From: 66-474 sp035688305
Lineage (GTDB): Bacteria > Pseudomonadota > Gammaproteobacteria > Xanthomonadales > Rhodanobacteraceae
Length of the DNA stretch: 5,685 nucleotides
Assembly (NCBI GenBank): GCA_035688305.1
Contig: DASSNC010000138.1
Coordinates: forward strand, 1 to 5,685
Direction: 5' to 3'
Shown: positions 1 through 5,545 of the stretch, one piece after another
Layout: every line of letters starts with the position of its first letter
Numbering within the stretch: the first letter of the stretch is position 1
Notes under the pieces: model-generated
The model's input: the letters and a program-made list of their open reading frames with translations, nothing else
Databases searched by the model: none
What the model was told of the DNA's origin: nothing
Made by a program: the position numbers and the translations under genes

Positions 1-1
1 G

Positions 2-154
2 CGTTCGGAAATCGTGGTGCCGCTGGTGCGTGCCGACGGCTCGCTGCTCGGCGTGTGGGATGTCGACAGTCCGAATCTTGCGCGCTTCGACGCCGACGAC
101 CGCGCGGGCATGGAGGCGTTGTGTGCAATCTTCATGCAGGCCGCCAGTCGCTGA
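2..154 (+). CDS. msrC: Free methionine-(R)-sulfoxide reductase, C-terminal end (partial)
   Basis: Only the last 50 codons and the TGA stop (152-154) are in the window; the gene begins upstream. The visible part opens with RSEIVVPLV, continues through GSLLGVWDVDSP, and ends with a helix rich in acidic residues and Ala. This is the C-terminal signature of the GAF-fold fRMsr family (E. coli MsrC/YebR), where SEIV(V/L)PL lies directly after the catalytic cysteine and the (L/W)D(V/I)DS strand builds the substrate pocket. Family members reduce free Met-R-sulfoxide to methionine in the cytoplasm, using a thioredoxin-recycled disulfide. The catalytic cysteines would lie just left of position 1, so activity cannot be judged. 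The protein stops shortly after the final helix, without the short tail of the E. coli enzyme. A general GAF-domain protein is the alternative, but the motif match is good. It is convergent with the ABC operon and has no evident functional link to it. Confidence 0.85.
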   Translation, partial: RSEIVVPLVRADGSLLGVWDVDSPNLARFDADDRAGMEALCAIFMQAASR

Positions 155-170
155 ATAACCTGCTGCGCTA

Positions 171-192
171 CTGGCCACGCCCATGTGGCCAG
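171..192. repeat. Inverted repeat, 8-bp stem with 6-nt loop
   Basis: CTGGCCAC (171-178) and GTGGCCAG (185-192) are perfect reverse complements around the loop GCCCAT. It lies 17 bp after the reductase stop, in the gap between two convergent genes. No T-run follows on either strand, so on its own it is not a classical intrinsic terminator. It may stabilise the 3' end of the reductase transcript or act together with the second hairpin at 217-238. The pairing is read directly from the sequence; the role is inferred. Confidence 0.45.
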
Positions 193-216
193 CCCTGAGG
201 GCCGCCTGCGGCGTTC

Positions 217-238
217 AAATCGGCAGTCCTGCCGATTT
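217..238. terminator. Probable bidirectional terminator between convergent genes
   Basis: AAATCGGCA (217-225) pairs perfectly with TGCCGATTT (230-238) around the 4-nt loop GTCC. The 9-bp stem has a GC core and A/T ends, so each strand reads a stem ending in ATTT. It is centred between the reductase stop (154) and the permease stop (333), where a shared terminator is expected. The U-tract is short, so termination may be partial. The rest of the 155-332 gap shows only the neighbouring hairpin at 171-192 and a minor GCCG/CGGC pair at 201-212; I see no gene in it. Confidence 0.55.
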
Positions 239-332
239 AGTCGGCGTCACGCAACCTGCCTTCGCTCGCGACGGTTCTTCAACGACTGGTATGTCGGAAA
301 TTGCCGCGCTTTCGCTGTTGCATTGAGCAGGC

Positions 333-1571
333 TCACTCCGCGCGAATCGCGTCGATCGGGCTGAGTGCGGCGGCCTGGCGCGCCGGGTAGATGCTGAAGG
401 CCAGGCCGATGGCGCCGCAGGCGGCGGCCGAGAGCAGCACCGGCAGTGGCGCCCACGCCACTTGCCAGCCGGCGAACAGGGCGATCAAGTATGCGATCAG
501 ACCGCCGAACAGGATGCCGATGATCGAGCCGGCCGCGCAGATCACCACGGCCTCGCGCAGGAAGCGCATCACGATGTCGTGGCGGCGCGCGCCGATCGCG
601 CGCAACAGGCCGATTTCGCGGCGGCGCTCCAACACGTTCGCGAGCATGATGTTCATGATGCCGATGCCGCCGACCAGCAGGCTGACGCCCGCGATCGCGC
701 CCATCACGATGTCGAACATGCGCTGGGTCTTCTGGTTCTGGCGAAACAATTGTTGCGGCACGATGAGCTTGAAGTCGTCGGCGCCACCGTGGCTGCGGCT
801 CATCAGCGCGCCCAGCACCTGCGCGTCCTCGCCCAATTGCGCGGGGTCGCTGATGCGCAGCAGGAAGCGGTCGAGTGGATCTTCCATGGGCTTGAACTTG
901 AAGCGCGCATGGGCGCTGGCCAGCGGCACGAACACGCGGTTCGAATCCGAGCCCAGCGACACGCCCTCGAAACTGTCCTTGCCGAGGTCACGGTCGACCA
1001 GCACTCCGACCACCTGCAACCAGACCTGGTTGACCTTGATGAGGCCGCCGAGCGCATGACCCCGCGGGAAGAGTTCGCGCGCGGCTTGCGCGCCCAGCAC
1101 CGCGACCGCGGCCAGGCTGTCGTTGTCCGCTGGCGTCAACGCGCGGCCTTGCGCGAGTTTGAGTGACGCCAGCTGGAAGTAGCCGGGGCTGACGCCGCTG
1201 GCGAGGATGTCGCCGGCGCCCGTGTCGGAAAATACCGAGTGCACGCGGATGCGTTTCACCCCGGCGAAGCTGGTGGCGCCGGGCACCACATCCAGCGCGG
1301 CGCGCGCGTCGGCGAGCGTCAGCCCCACGCTGCGTGCGCGCATTTCCTTCAGTGCATTGTCGTCCTCGGGCGAGTGCGCCTCGACGATCAGATTGTGCAG
1401 GCCAAGGCTTTCGACCATGTGCAGCGCCTCGCGCCGGCTGCCTTCGCCGACGCCCTGCATCGCGACGATCGCGCCGACGCCGAAGATCAGGCCGAGCAGG
1501 GTCAGGAAGGTGCGCAGCTTGCGCCGCGAGAGCCCTTCAATTGCTTCGCGCCAAGGTGCCGGAATGCTCAT
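333..1571 (-). CDS. MacB-type ABC transporter permease (412 aa)
   Basis: This is the inner-membrane permease of a split MacB-like (type VII) ABC exporter, 412 residues long. The N-terminus has a short amphipathic stretch (WREAIEGLSRRKLRT) and TM1 at about 20-41. A large periplasmic MacB_PCD-like domain spans about 45-280. The FtsX-type C-terminus has TM2 at about 288-312 with the family hallmark GGIGIMNIML, a cytosolic coupling stretch ERRREIGLLRAIGA (315-328), TM3 at about 341-366 and TM4 at about 375-396, ending in YPARQAAALSPIDAIRAE. Members of this family do not pass substrate through the membrane but transmit ATP-driven movement to periplasmic adaptors. No ATPase domain is fused to it; the separate ATPase at 4676-5350 supplies it, and 224 + 412 residues is close to one full MacB. 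The start was chosen at the ATG at 1571, because AGGA at 1578-1581 lies 6 nt upstream and the ATGA overlap (1568-1571) couples it to the preceding adaptor. The frame stays open to 1916, but that extension is an Arg/Gly/Pro-rich shadow of the adaptor gene. It is the last gene of the operon. LolC/LolE is less likely given the GGIGIMNIML motif and the adaptor neighbours. Confidence 0.93.
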   Translation of the reverse strand: MSIPAPWREAIEGLSRRKLRTFLTLLGLIFGVGAIVAMQGVGEGSRREALHMVESLGLHNLIVEAHSPEDDNALKEMRARSVGLTLADARAALDVVPGATSFAGVKRIRVHSVFSDTGAGDILASGVSPGYFQLASLKLAQGRALTPADNDSLAAVAVLGAQAARELFPRGHALGGLIKVNQVWLQVVGVLVDRDLGKDSFEGVSLGSDSNRVFVPLASAHARFKFKPMEDPLDRFLLRISDPAQLGEDAQVLGALMSRSHGGADDFKLIVPQQLFRQNQKTQRMFDIVMGAIAGVSLLVGGIGIMNIMLANVLERRREIGLLRAIGARRHDIVMRFLREAVVICAAGSIIGILFGGLIAYLIALFAGWQVAWAPLPVLLSAAACGAIGLAFSIYPARQAAALSPIDAIRAE

Positions 1572-2797
1572 GTGCCGTCCTTCCCGCGGCTGACGTCCAG
1601 CAGCACGGTGTCCCCGCTGGTCAAACCCTTGGTCACCTGCGAACGCGCCGGGCCGCGCACGCCCAGCGTGACCTGGCGCCGGACGGTTCGGCCGCCATCG
1701 CGCACCTTCACCATCGGGTCGCCGTTGTTGCTGACGATCGCGAGGTTGGGCACGCTCAGCGCGTGCTTCGCATCCAGCAGCACCACGCGCGCGCTGAAGC
1801 GCTGGCCGGGCGTCCAGCCGTAGCGGCGCGCCACGGCGGCCGGGATCGGTGCCTTCATCGCGATGTATTTCACCGGGCTTTCGCGGCTGCGTGGTTTGGC
1901 GGTCGAGGCCACCCACGACAATTTGGTGGTGGTGGTTTGCGCGGCATCGCCCAGCGGGTGCAGTTCCACCGTATCGCCCACCGCGATGCCCTGGGCTTCA
2001 AGACCCGGTACCCACAGTTCGGCTTCCAGCGCAGCCGGATCCGGCAGGCTCGCGAAATTGAGGCCCGCCCACAGCGTGCTGCCGACGTGTGGCGTGTTGC
2101 CGCTCCAGTCGGCTTTCAACATCAGCACGCCGGCATGCGGTGCATGCACTTCCAGTGCGTCGAGATCATTGCGGCGTTGCGTGGCGGTCAGCTCGAAAGT
2201 GGCGCGTTGCGCGTCGATCACGCCCAGCTCGGCCTTGCCGCGGGTGCCTGACTGGCCGAGCCGCCAGTTGAGGATGCCCTTCTTGGTGGACAGGAAGTGT
2301 TCGTCCTGTACGTTGTCCAGGATCTGGTTGCGCGGCATCGCCAGCGTGCTGGCGTGCGAATAGCGCTCGGCGAGGCCCAGTTGCGTTTCGACCTGCGCCA
2401 TTTCGACGTCGAGCTGGTCGCGCGTCGAGTCGATGTCCGATTGCTTGCCCGCGCGCGCCAGTGCAATGCGTTGCAGGTCCACCAGTGCTTCGGCGAGGTC
2501 CTGCTTGCTCTGTTGCGCCGAGAAGCGCGCGATCACGTCGCCCTTTTTCACCTGGCTGCCGTCAGGCAGGATCCACGCCAATTGCCGCTGTGCGAATTGC
2601 TCGCCGGGCACCATCAGCGGCGTGGCATGCACGGACTGCAGGTCACCTTGTGCCGTGACCGCGATCAGCAGCGGGCCGCTGCTGACCCGTTCGCTGACGA
2701 ACCCGTTGGGCGCGCCGTGGCTGCAGGCAGCAAGTGCGAGTGCCAGCAAGCACGCGCCGATGCTGCGCACGCTGCGGCGGGCCAACCGGCCGTTCAT
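1568..2797 (-). CDS. Lipoprotein periplasmic adaptor (MacA/HlyD-type membrane fusion protein, 409 aa)
   Basis: This is a periplasmic adaptor subunit linking the MacB-like permease to an outer-membrane channel. The N-terminus is a lipoprotein signal: basic residues, a hydrophobic stretch, then the lipobox LAAC with Cys25 as the lipid anchor. A first lipoyl half-motif PDGSQVKKGDVIARF (78-92) leads into a coiled-coil hairpin (about 95-213) with MPRNQIL (154-160) near its tip. The second lipoyl half follows as LEVHAPHAGV (215-224). A WSG...GSTLW segment (231-243) comes next, then a beta-barrel domain. The last domain, from about 311, carries ALSVPNLAIV and KGLTSGDTVLLDV and resembles the membrane-proximal domain of MacA and RND adaptors. 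The start ATG at 2797 is supported by GGAGG (2804-2808) with 6-nt spacing, by the ATGA overlap with the preceding gene, and by the signal peptide it yields. The stop overlaps the permease start by 4 bp. The residue after Cys25 is Ser, not the Asp of AcrA. Family assignment is firm; substrate and partners are not known. Confidence 0.92.
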   Translation of the reverse strand: MNGRLARRSVRSIGACLLALALAACSHGAPNGFVSERVSSGPLLIAVTAQGDLQSVHATPLMVPGEQFAQRQLAWILPDGSQVKKGDVIARFSAQQSKQDLAEALVDLQRIALARAGKQSDIDSTRDQLDVEMAQVETQLGLAERYSHASTLAMPRNQILDNVQDEHFLSTKKGILNWRLGQSGTRGKAELGVIDAQRATFELTATQRRNDLDALEVHAPHAGVLMLKADWSGNTPHVGSTLWAGLNFASLPDPAALEAELWVPGLEAQGIAVGDTVELHPLGDAAQTTTTKLSWVASTAKPRSRESPVKYIAMKAPIPAAVARRYGWTPGQRFSARVVLLDAKHALSVPNLAIVSNNGDPMVKVRDGGRTVRRQVTLGVRGPARSQVTKGLTSGDTVLLDVSRGKDGT

Positions 2798-4692
2798 GCC
2801 TTGCCTCCGCCCGCGGCCTTGATGTCCACCTGTACCGGTTGGCCGGGTTTCAGCTTCGCGGCATGCGCATCCAGCGTGATCCGAAGATCGACTACCGGCA
2901 CCGGTTGCACGCGCGACTCGCTGTGCACGGTGGTACCGATTTGCGCGACCTTGCCGGTGAGGATGCGATTGCCGCCGCCAGTCAACACCACCTGCGCGGG
3001 TTGGCCGACGTGCACCCATTCAAGGTCGCGCTCGGGCAGGCTGGCGCGCACCACGAGGGTTTGCATGTCGGGGATTTCACCCACCGACATGCCGCGCCAG
3101 ACCTGCGAGCCGGTGTCGATCATGTCACCGCTCCACGAGGTGTGGTGCAGGAACACGCCGGCGCGCGGCGCCAACACGGTCAATGAAGCCAACTCGGATT
3201 TCATCGTCGTCACTTGCCGTTGCAGGCGGGTGACGTCGCCATCGGCGACGCGTTGCTCGGCAGCGCGGGCATCGGCGTCGACCTGCGCGCGTTGTTTGGT
3301 CAGGGCGAGCCGCCGCTCGGCCTTGTGGCGTTCGATCCAGAGCTTGTTGTATTCCATCAGCGCCACCGCGTCCTTGGGGATCGTGGTCTTGCGCGCGGCC
3401 TTCTGGGCATCGGCCGCCGCCTTGGCCACCGCCAGGGTGTCGCTGCGCGCGCGATCGGCCAGTTGCAGCTTGAGGTTGTCGCGGGTGCGGATTTTTTCGG
3501 TCAGCTGGCTCATCGTCGCAGGCAGCTTTTGCGCGAGATCGCCCGCGGCGAACGTCACGATCGGCTCGCCCTTCTTCACCTGTGCGCCGTCGGGCGCCAT
3601 CTGGGTTACGTTCATCTGCCACAGGCCTTCCACTTGCGGCGGGATGATCGAGATCGATTCCAGGGCCTGCACTTCGCCGTCGGCATGGATCGTCGCCGGC
3701 GGGTGGGTCGCCGCATCGCTTGGCGGCGCGTCTGCAGCCGTGTCGACCCGCACGCTCATGCCGGGCAGCAGGTGCAGCGAGCCGGTGTCGCCGTCGATCG
3801 CGATGTCGAGCGCGAAGTAGCGGCCGTCGCCCCATTCCGGCTTGGGCTCGGAAGCACCGGCAATGCTGCGGATCGTGCCACTCGCGTGCGCGCCGGGCAC
3901 GGCGTCGAAGTGCAAATGCACCTGCTCGCCGACTTTCAGGCCGCGGCGGCCGGGTTCCAGCGCCCACGCGCGTACCTCGCGGCTGCCGGTGGCCACCACT
4001 TCGCCGACCTTGGTGCCGGGATAGCTGGTGGAACCCTGTTCATAGCGGGTGCCGTGGTCGAACGAGTTGTCGCCCTCGAAGGCATGCACCACGACGCCGT
4101 CCATGTCGGCACGCACGGTCGCGCGATCCACCCACGATTGGTAGAACCCCAGTTGCAGGGTTGCCTTCTTTTCCTGCAGCACACCATCCGTGCGCCGGCG
4201 TGCCACGGCGGCCTGCGCTGCGGCGAGTTGTTCCTGCTTCAACGTGACATCGCGCCGGTCGCTCTTCCAGGTGCCCTGGTACTTGTCGTACTCGGCGGCG
4301 GCGATCAGTTTTTCCGGGATGCTGGCGTCGATTGCGGCCTCGTCGCTCGCGGCCTTGGCGTCGACCAGGGCCAGCTCGGCATCGATGGCCTTCAGTTGCA
4401 GGTCGTCGATGTCCTTGGCGGTCTTGTCCTTGTCTTGCGCGATCTGGTCGCGCAACTGGCGCAGCTGCGAGGCCATGCTGCCGGCGTCGATGCTGAGCAG
4501 CGCCTCGCCCTTCGTTACTGCGGTGCCATCGGGCACATAGGTGCGCAGCACCACCGGCGAACTCATCGACGGTGGCGTGAAGATGCCTTGCGCACCGGAC
4601 GAACGCACTTCGCCGGTCAGCACCACCGCGCGCGCCGTCGGCAGCGCGGCCAGCAACGCAACGGCCGTGGCGACCTCAAGCCGCCAGCGCAT
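2794..4692 (-). CDS. Tandem double periplasmic adaptor (two HlyD/MacA-type modules in one 632-aa protein)
   Basis: A secreted adaptor made of two complete adaptor modules. The signal peptide is MRWRLEVATAVALLAALPTARA, with probable cleavage after ARA (22) and no lipobox. Module 1 (about 23-318) has the lipoyl half-motif PDGTAVTKGEALLSID (54-69), a coiled-coil hairpin with IPEKLIAAAEYDK (125-137) near the tip, the second lipoyl half VRADMDGVVV (193-202), and a beta-barrel ending in LLPGMSVRVD. A Pro/Ala linker (319-333) follows. Module 2 (334-632) repeats this order: PDGAQVKKGEPIVTFA (367-382), IPKDAVALMEYNK (438-450), VLAPRAGVF (506-514), and a barrel ending in LKPGQPVQVDIK. Corresponding residues are exactly 313 apart through the whole lipoyl-hairpin part, then 308 apart in the barrel because module 1 has five extra loop residues. 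Ordinary family members are about 350-450 aa with one module. Neither module has the membrane-proximal domain seen in the neighbouring lipoprotein adaptor. The start was chosen at ATG 4692 for its AGGA 6 nt upstream and better signal peptide; it overlaps the ATPase gene by 17 bp and the next adaptor by 4 bp. Confidence 0.92.
   Translation of the reverse strand: MRWRLEVATAVALLAALPTARAVVLTGEVRSSGAQGIFTPPSMSSPVVLRTYVPDGTAVTKGEALLSIDAGSMASQLRQLRDQIAQDKDKTAKDIDDLQLKAIDAELALVDAKAASDEAAIDASIPEKLIAAAEYDKYQGTWKSDRRDVTLKQEQLAAAQAAVARRRTDGVLQEKKATLQLGFYQSWVDRATVRADMDGVVVHAFEGDNSFDHGTRYEQGSTSYPGTKVGEVVATGSREVRAWALEPGRRGLKVGEQVHLHFDAVPGAHASGTIRSIAGASEPKPEWGDGRYFALDIAIDGDTGSLHLLPGMSVRVDTAADAPPSDAATHPPATIHADGEVQALESISIIPPQVEGLWQMNVTQMAPDGAQVKKGEPIVTFAAGDLAQKLPATMSQLTEKIRTRDNLKLQLADRARSDTLAVAKAAADAQKAARKTTIPKDAVALMEYNKLWIERHKAERRLALTKQRAQVDADARAAEQRVADGDVTRLQRQVTTMKSELASLTVLAPRAGVFLHHTSWSGDMIDTGSQVWRGMSVGEIPDMQTLVVRASLPERDLEWVHVGQPAQVVLTGGGNRILTGKVAQIGTTVHSESRVQPVPVVDLRITLDAHAAKLKPGQPVQVDIKAAGGGKA
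3694..3738 (-). other. Pro/Ala linker joining the two adaptor modules
   Basis: This stretch encodes residues 319-333 of the tandem adaptor (ADAPPSDAATHPPAT), between the end of the first beta-barrel domain and the first strand of the second module (IHADGEVQ...). It is low-complexity, rich in Pro, Ala and Asp, and looks like a flexible or extended interdomain tether. The boundary is set by the homologous ends of the two modules (PGMSVRVD and PGQPVQVD), so it may be off by a few residues. Confidence 0.6.
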
Positions 4693-5350
4693 GTTCGATC
4701 CTGCCATCACGCAAATGGATTTGCCGCTCGGCGCTTGCGGCGACGTCGCGGTCGTGGGTCACCATCACCACGGTCTGGCCGGCTGCGTGGATTTCCGCGA
4801 TCAATGCCAACACGTCGGCTGCGCTTTTCGAGTCAAGATTGCCCGTCGGTTCGTCGGCCAGCAGCAGCGCCGGGCGCATCAGCAAGGCGCGCGCGATGGC
4901 GACGCGCTGCATCTGGCCGCCGGAAAGCTGGTTGGGGCGATGGTCGAGGCGTTCGCTCATGCCCATGCGTTCCAGCAAGTCCAGCGCCCGTGCGTGCAGC
5001 GACGGGTCGGGCGTGCGCAGGAAGCGCTGCGGCAGCAGCACGTTTTCCAGCACGCTGAGGCGCGGCAAGAGATGGAACGACTGGAACACGAAGCCGATCC
5101 GGCGATTGCGAAAATCGCTGGCGCGCTCGTCGTCGAAGGTCGACACGTCCACGCCATCGAGGCAATAGCGGCCGCTGTCGGGGTGGTCGAGGCAGCCGAG
5201 GATGTTGAGCAGCGTGGACTTGCCGGAACCGGACGGACCGACGATCGCGACGTAGCGGCCACTCGGAATCTCGAAGCTGACGCCATCCAGCGCGTGCACG
5301 GTCTGGCCGCCGACACGGTAATGGCGGCGCAGGTCTTCCACGGTCACCAT
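4676..5350 (-). CDS. ABC transporter ATP-binding protein, MacB/LolD family (224 aa)
   Basis: This is the cytosolic ATPase that powers the exporter. All catalytic elements are intact: aromatic A-loop residue Tyr11, Walker A GPSGSGKST (38-46), Q-loop Gln90 in GFVFQSFHLLP, signature LSGGQ (142-146), Walker B LLLADE (162-167) with catalytic Glu167, D-loop NLDS (171-174) and switch His199. The phrases STLLNILGCLD, VFQSFHLLP and ADEPTGNLDS are typical of the MacB/LolD/FtsE group, and 224 residues is the usual length for a free-standing member. It is the first gene of the operon and has no permease domain of its own; the permease at 333-1571 is its evident partner. The start is the ATG at 5350. The nearest purine-rich site, GGGAG (5364-5368), is 13 nt upstream, which is long, so initiation may be weak compared with the downstream genes. 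No alternative upstream start exists in this frame nearby. Its stop lies inside the next gene (17-bp overlap). Substrate unknown. Confidence 0.95.
   Translation of the reverse strand: MVTVEDLRRHYRVGGQTVHALDGVSFEIPSGRYVAIVGPSGSGKSTLLNILGCLDHPDSGRYCLDGVDVSTFDDERASDFRNRRIGFVFQSFHLLPRLSVLENVLLPQRFLRTPDPSLHARALDLLERMGMSERLDHRPNQLSGGQMQRVAIARALLMRPALLLADEPTGNLDSKSAADVLALIAEIHAAGQTVVMVTHDRDVAASAERQIHLRDGRIEHALAA
4699..4702 (-). promoter_or_regulatory. Ribosome-binding site deciding the tandem adaptor start
   Basis: On the minus strand AGGA is followed by six bases (TCGAAC) and then the ATG at 4690-4692. This site lies inside the 3' end of the ATPase gene, so translation of the adaptor probably follows that of the ATPase. 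Two earlier in-frame candidates (GTG at 4710, ATG at 4707) have no comparable purine-rich site and would put MAGSN-type residues ahead of the basic signal-peptide start. The same 6-nt spacing is used before the lipoprotein adaptor (2804-2808) and the permease (1578-1581). Confidence 0.7.
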
Positions 5351-5400
5351 GGTTGTCGTGCTGCTCCCTGTGGCGTGCTGCGCGCCGCGATCATCCGCAG

Positions 5401-5430
5401 ATGAAACACGAAAGCCGGGGCGTCGCGCAA
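5401..5430 (-). promoter_or_regulatory. Weak candidate sigma-70-like promoter for the ABC operon
   Basis: On the minus strand TTGCGC (5425-5430) and TTTCAT (5401-5406) are separated by 18 bp, about 50 bp before the ATPase start. The match is poor (three of six and four of six consensus bases), and GC-rich genomes produce such matches by chance. It is offered because the 195-bp spacer must hold the operon promoter if the operon is not read from the SDR gene. I saw no clear operator palindrome or riboswitch here. Confidence 0.18.
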
Positions 5431-5475
5431 GTGGCGGCTGTCATTCGCAGTAACCATCCGTGGTGCGGGGCGCCG

Positions 5476-5497
5476 GCCCGGCCGTCCCTGGCCGGGC
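5476..5497 (-). terminator. GC-rich hairpin downstream of the SDR gene
   Basis: GCCCGGCC (5476-5483) and GGCCGGGC (5490-5497) are perfect reverse complements around the 6-nt loop GTCCCT, giving a very GC-rich 8-bp stem about 49 bp after the SDR stop. It could terminate or attenuate SDR transcription before the ABC operon, or protect the mRNA 3' end. No T-run follows on the minus strand (the next bases are GGCGCCCCGC), so it is not a standard intrinsic terminator. Rho-dependent termination or mere GC coincidence remain possible. Confidence 0.35.
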
Positions 5498-5545
5498 GTT
5501 CGAGCCGCCGCGAACTGCCACGGCGCAGCTCGCAAACGGCGCATC

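Noticed and set aside
247..456. A 69-codon minus-strand frame at the 3' end of the permease
   Set aside because: It mostly overlaps the permease C-terminus in another frame and shows no motif or start context.
1572..1916. N-terminal extension of the permease frame by 115 codons
   Set aside because: The extension is Arg/Gly/Pro/Gln-rich and overlaps the lipoprotein adaptor coding region. The ATG at 1571 has a good ribosome-binding site and gives a normal MacB-type N-terminus.
2798..3019. N-terminal extension of the lipoprotein adaptor frame by 74 codons
   Set aside because: It would bury the lipoprotein signal peptide inside the protein, has low-complexity shadow composition, and the ATG at 2797 has GGAGG at ideal spacing.
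2297..3820. A 507-codon open frame on the plus strand opposite both adaptors
   Set aside because: It is antisense to two well-supported adaptor genes, has no signal, domain or ribosome-binding context, and has biased Ser/Arg/Cys-rich composition typical of shadow frames.
3214..5058. A 614-codon open frame on the plus strand, opposite the double adaptor and the ATPase
   Set aside because: Its translation is rich in Arg, Gly, His and Ala with no recognisable domain, and it lies exactly antisense to two genes with clear motifs. Long antisense frames are expected in GC-rich DNA with strong third-position GC bias.
333..5350. Calling the operon macAB or lolCDE
   Set aside because: The ATPase and permease are separate and there are two adaptors, one of them double, so it is not macAB in gene structure. 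The permease carries the MacB hallmark GGIGIMNIML and the operon has adaptors, which lolCDE lacks. No gene symbol is justified.
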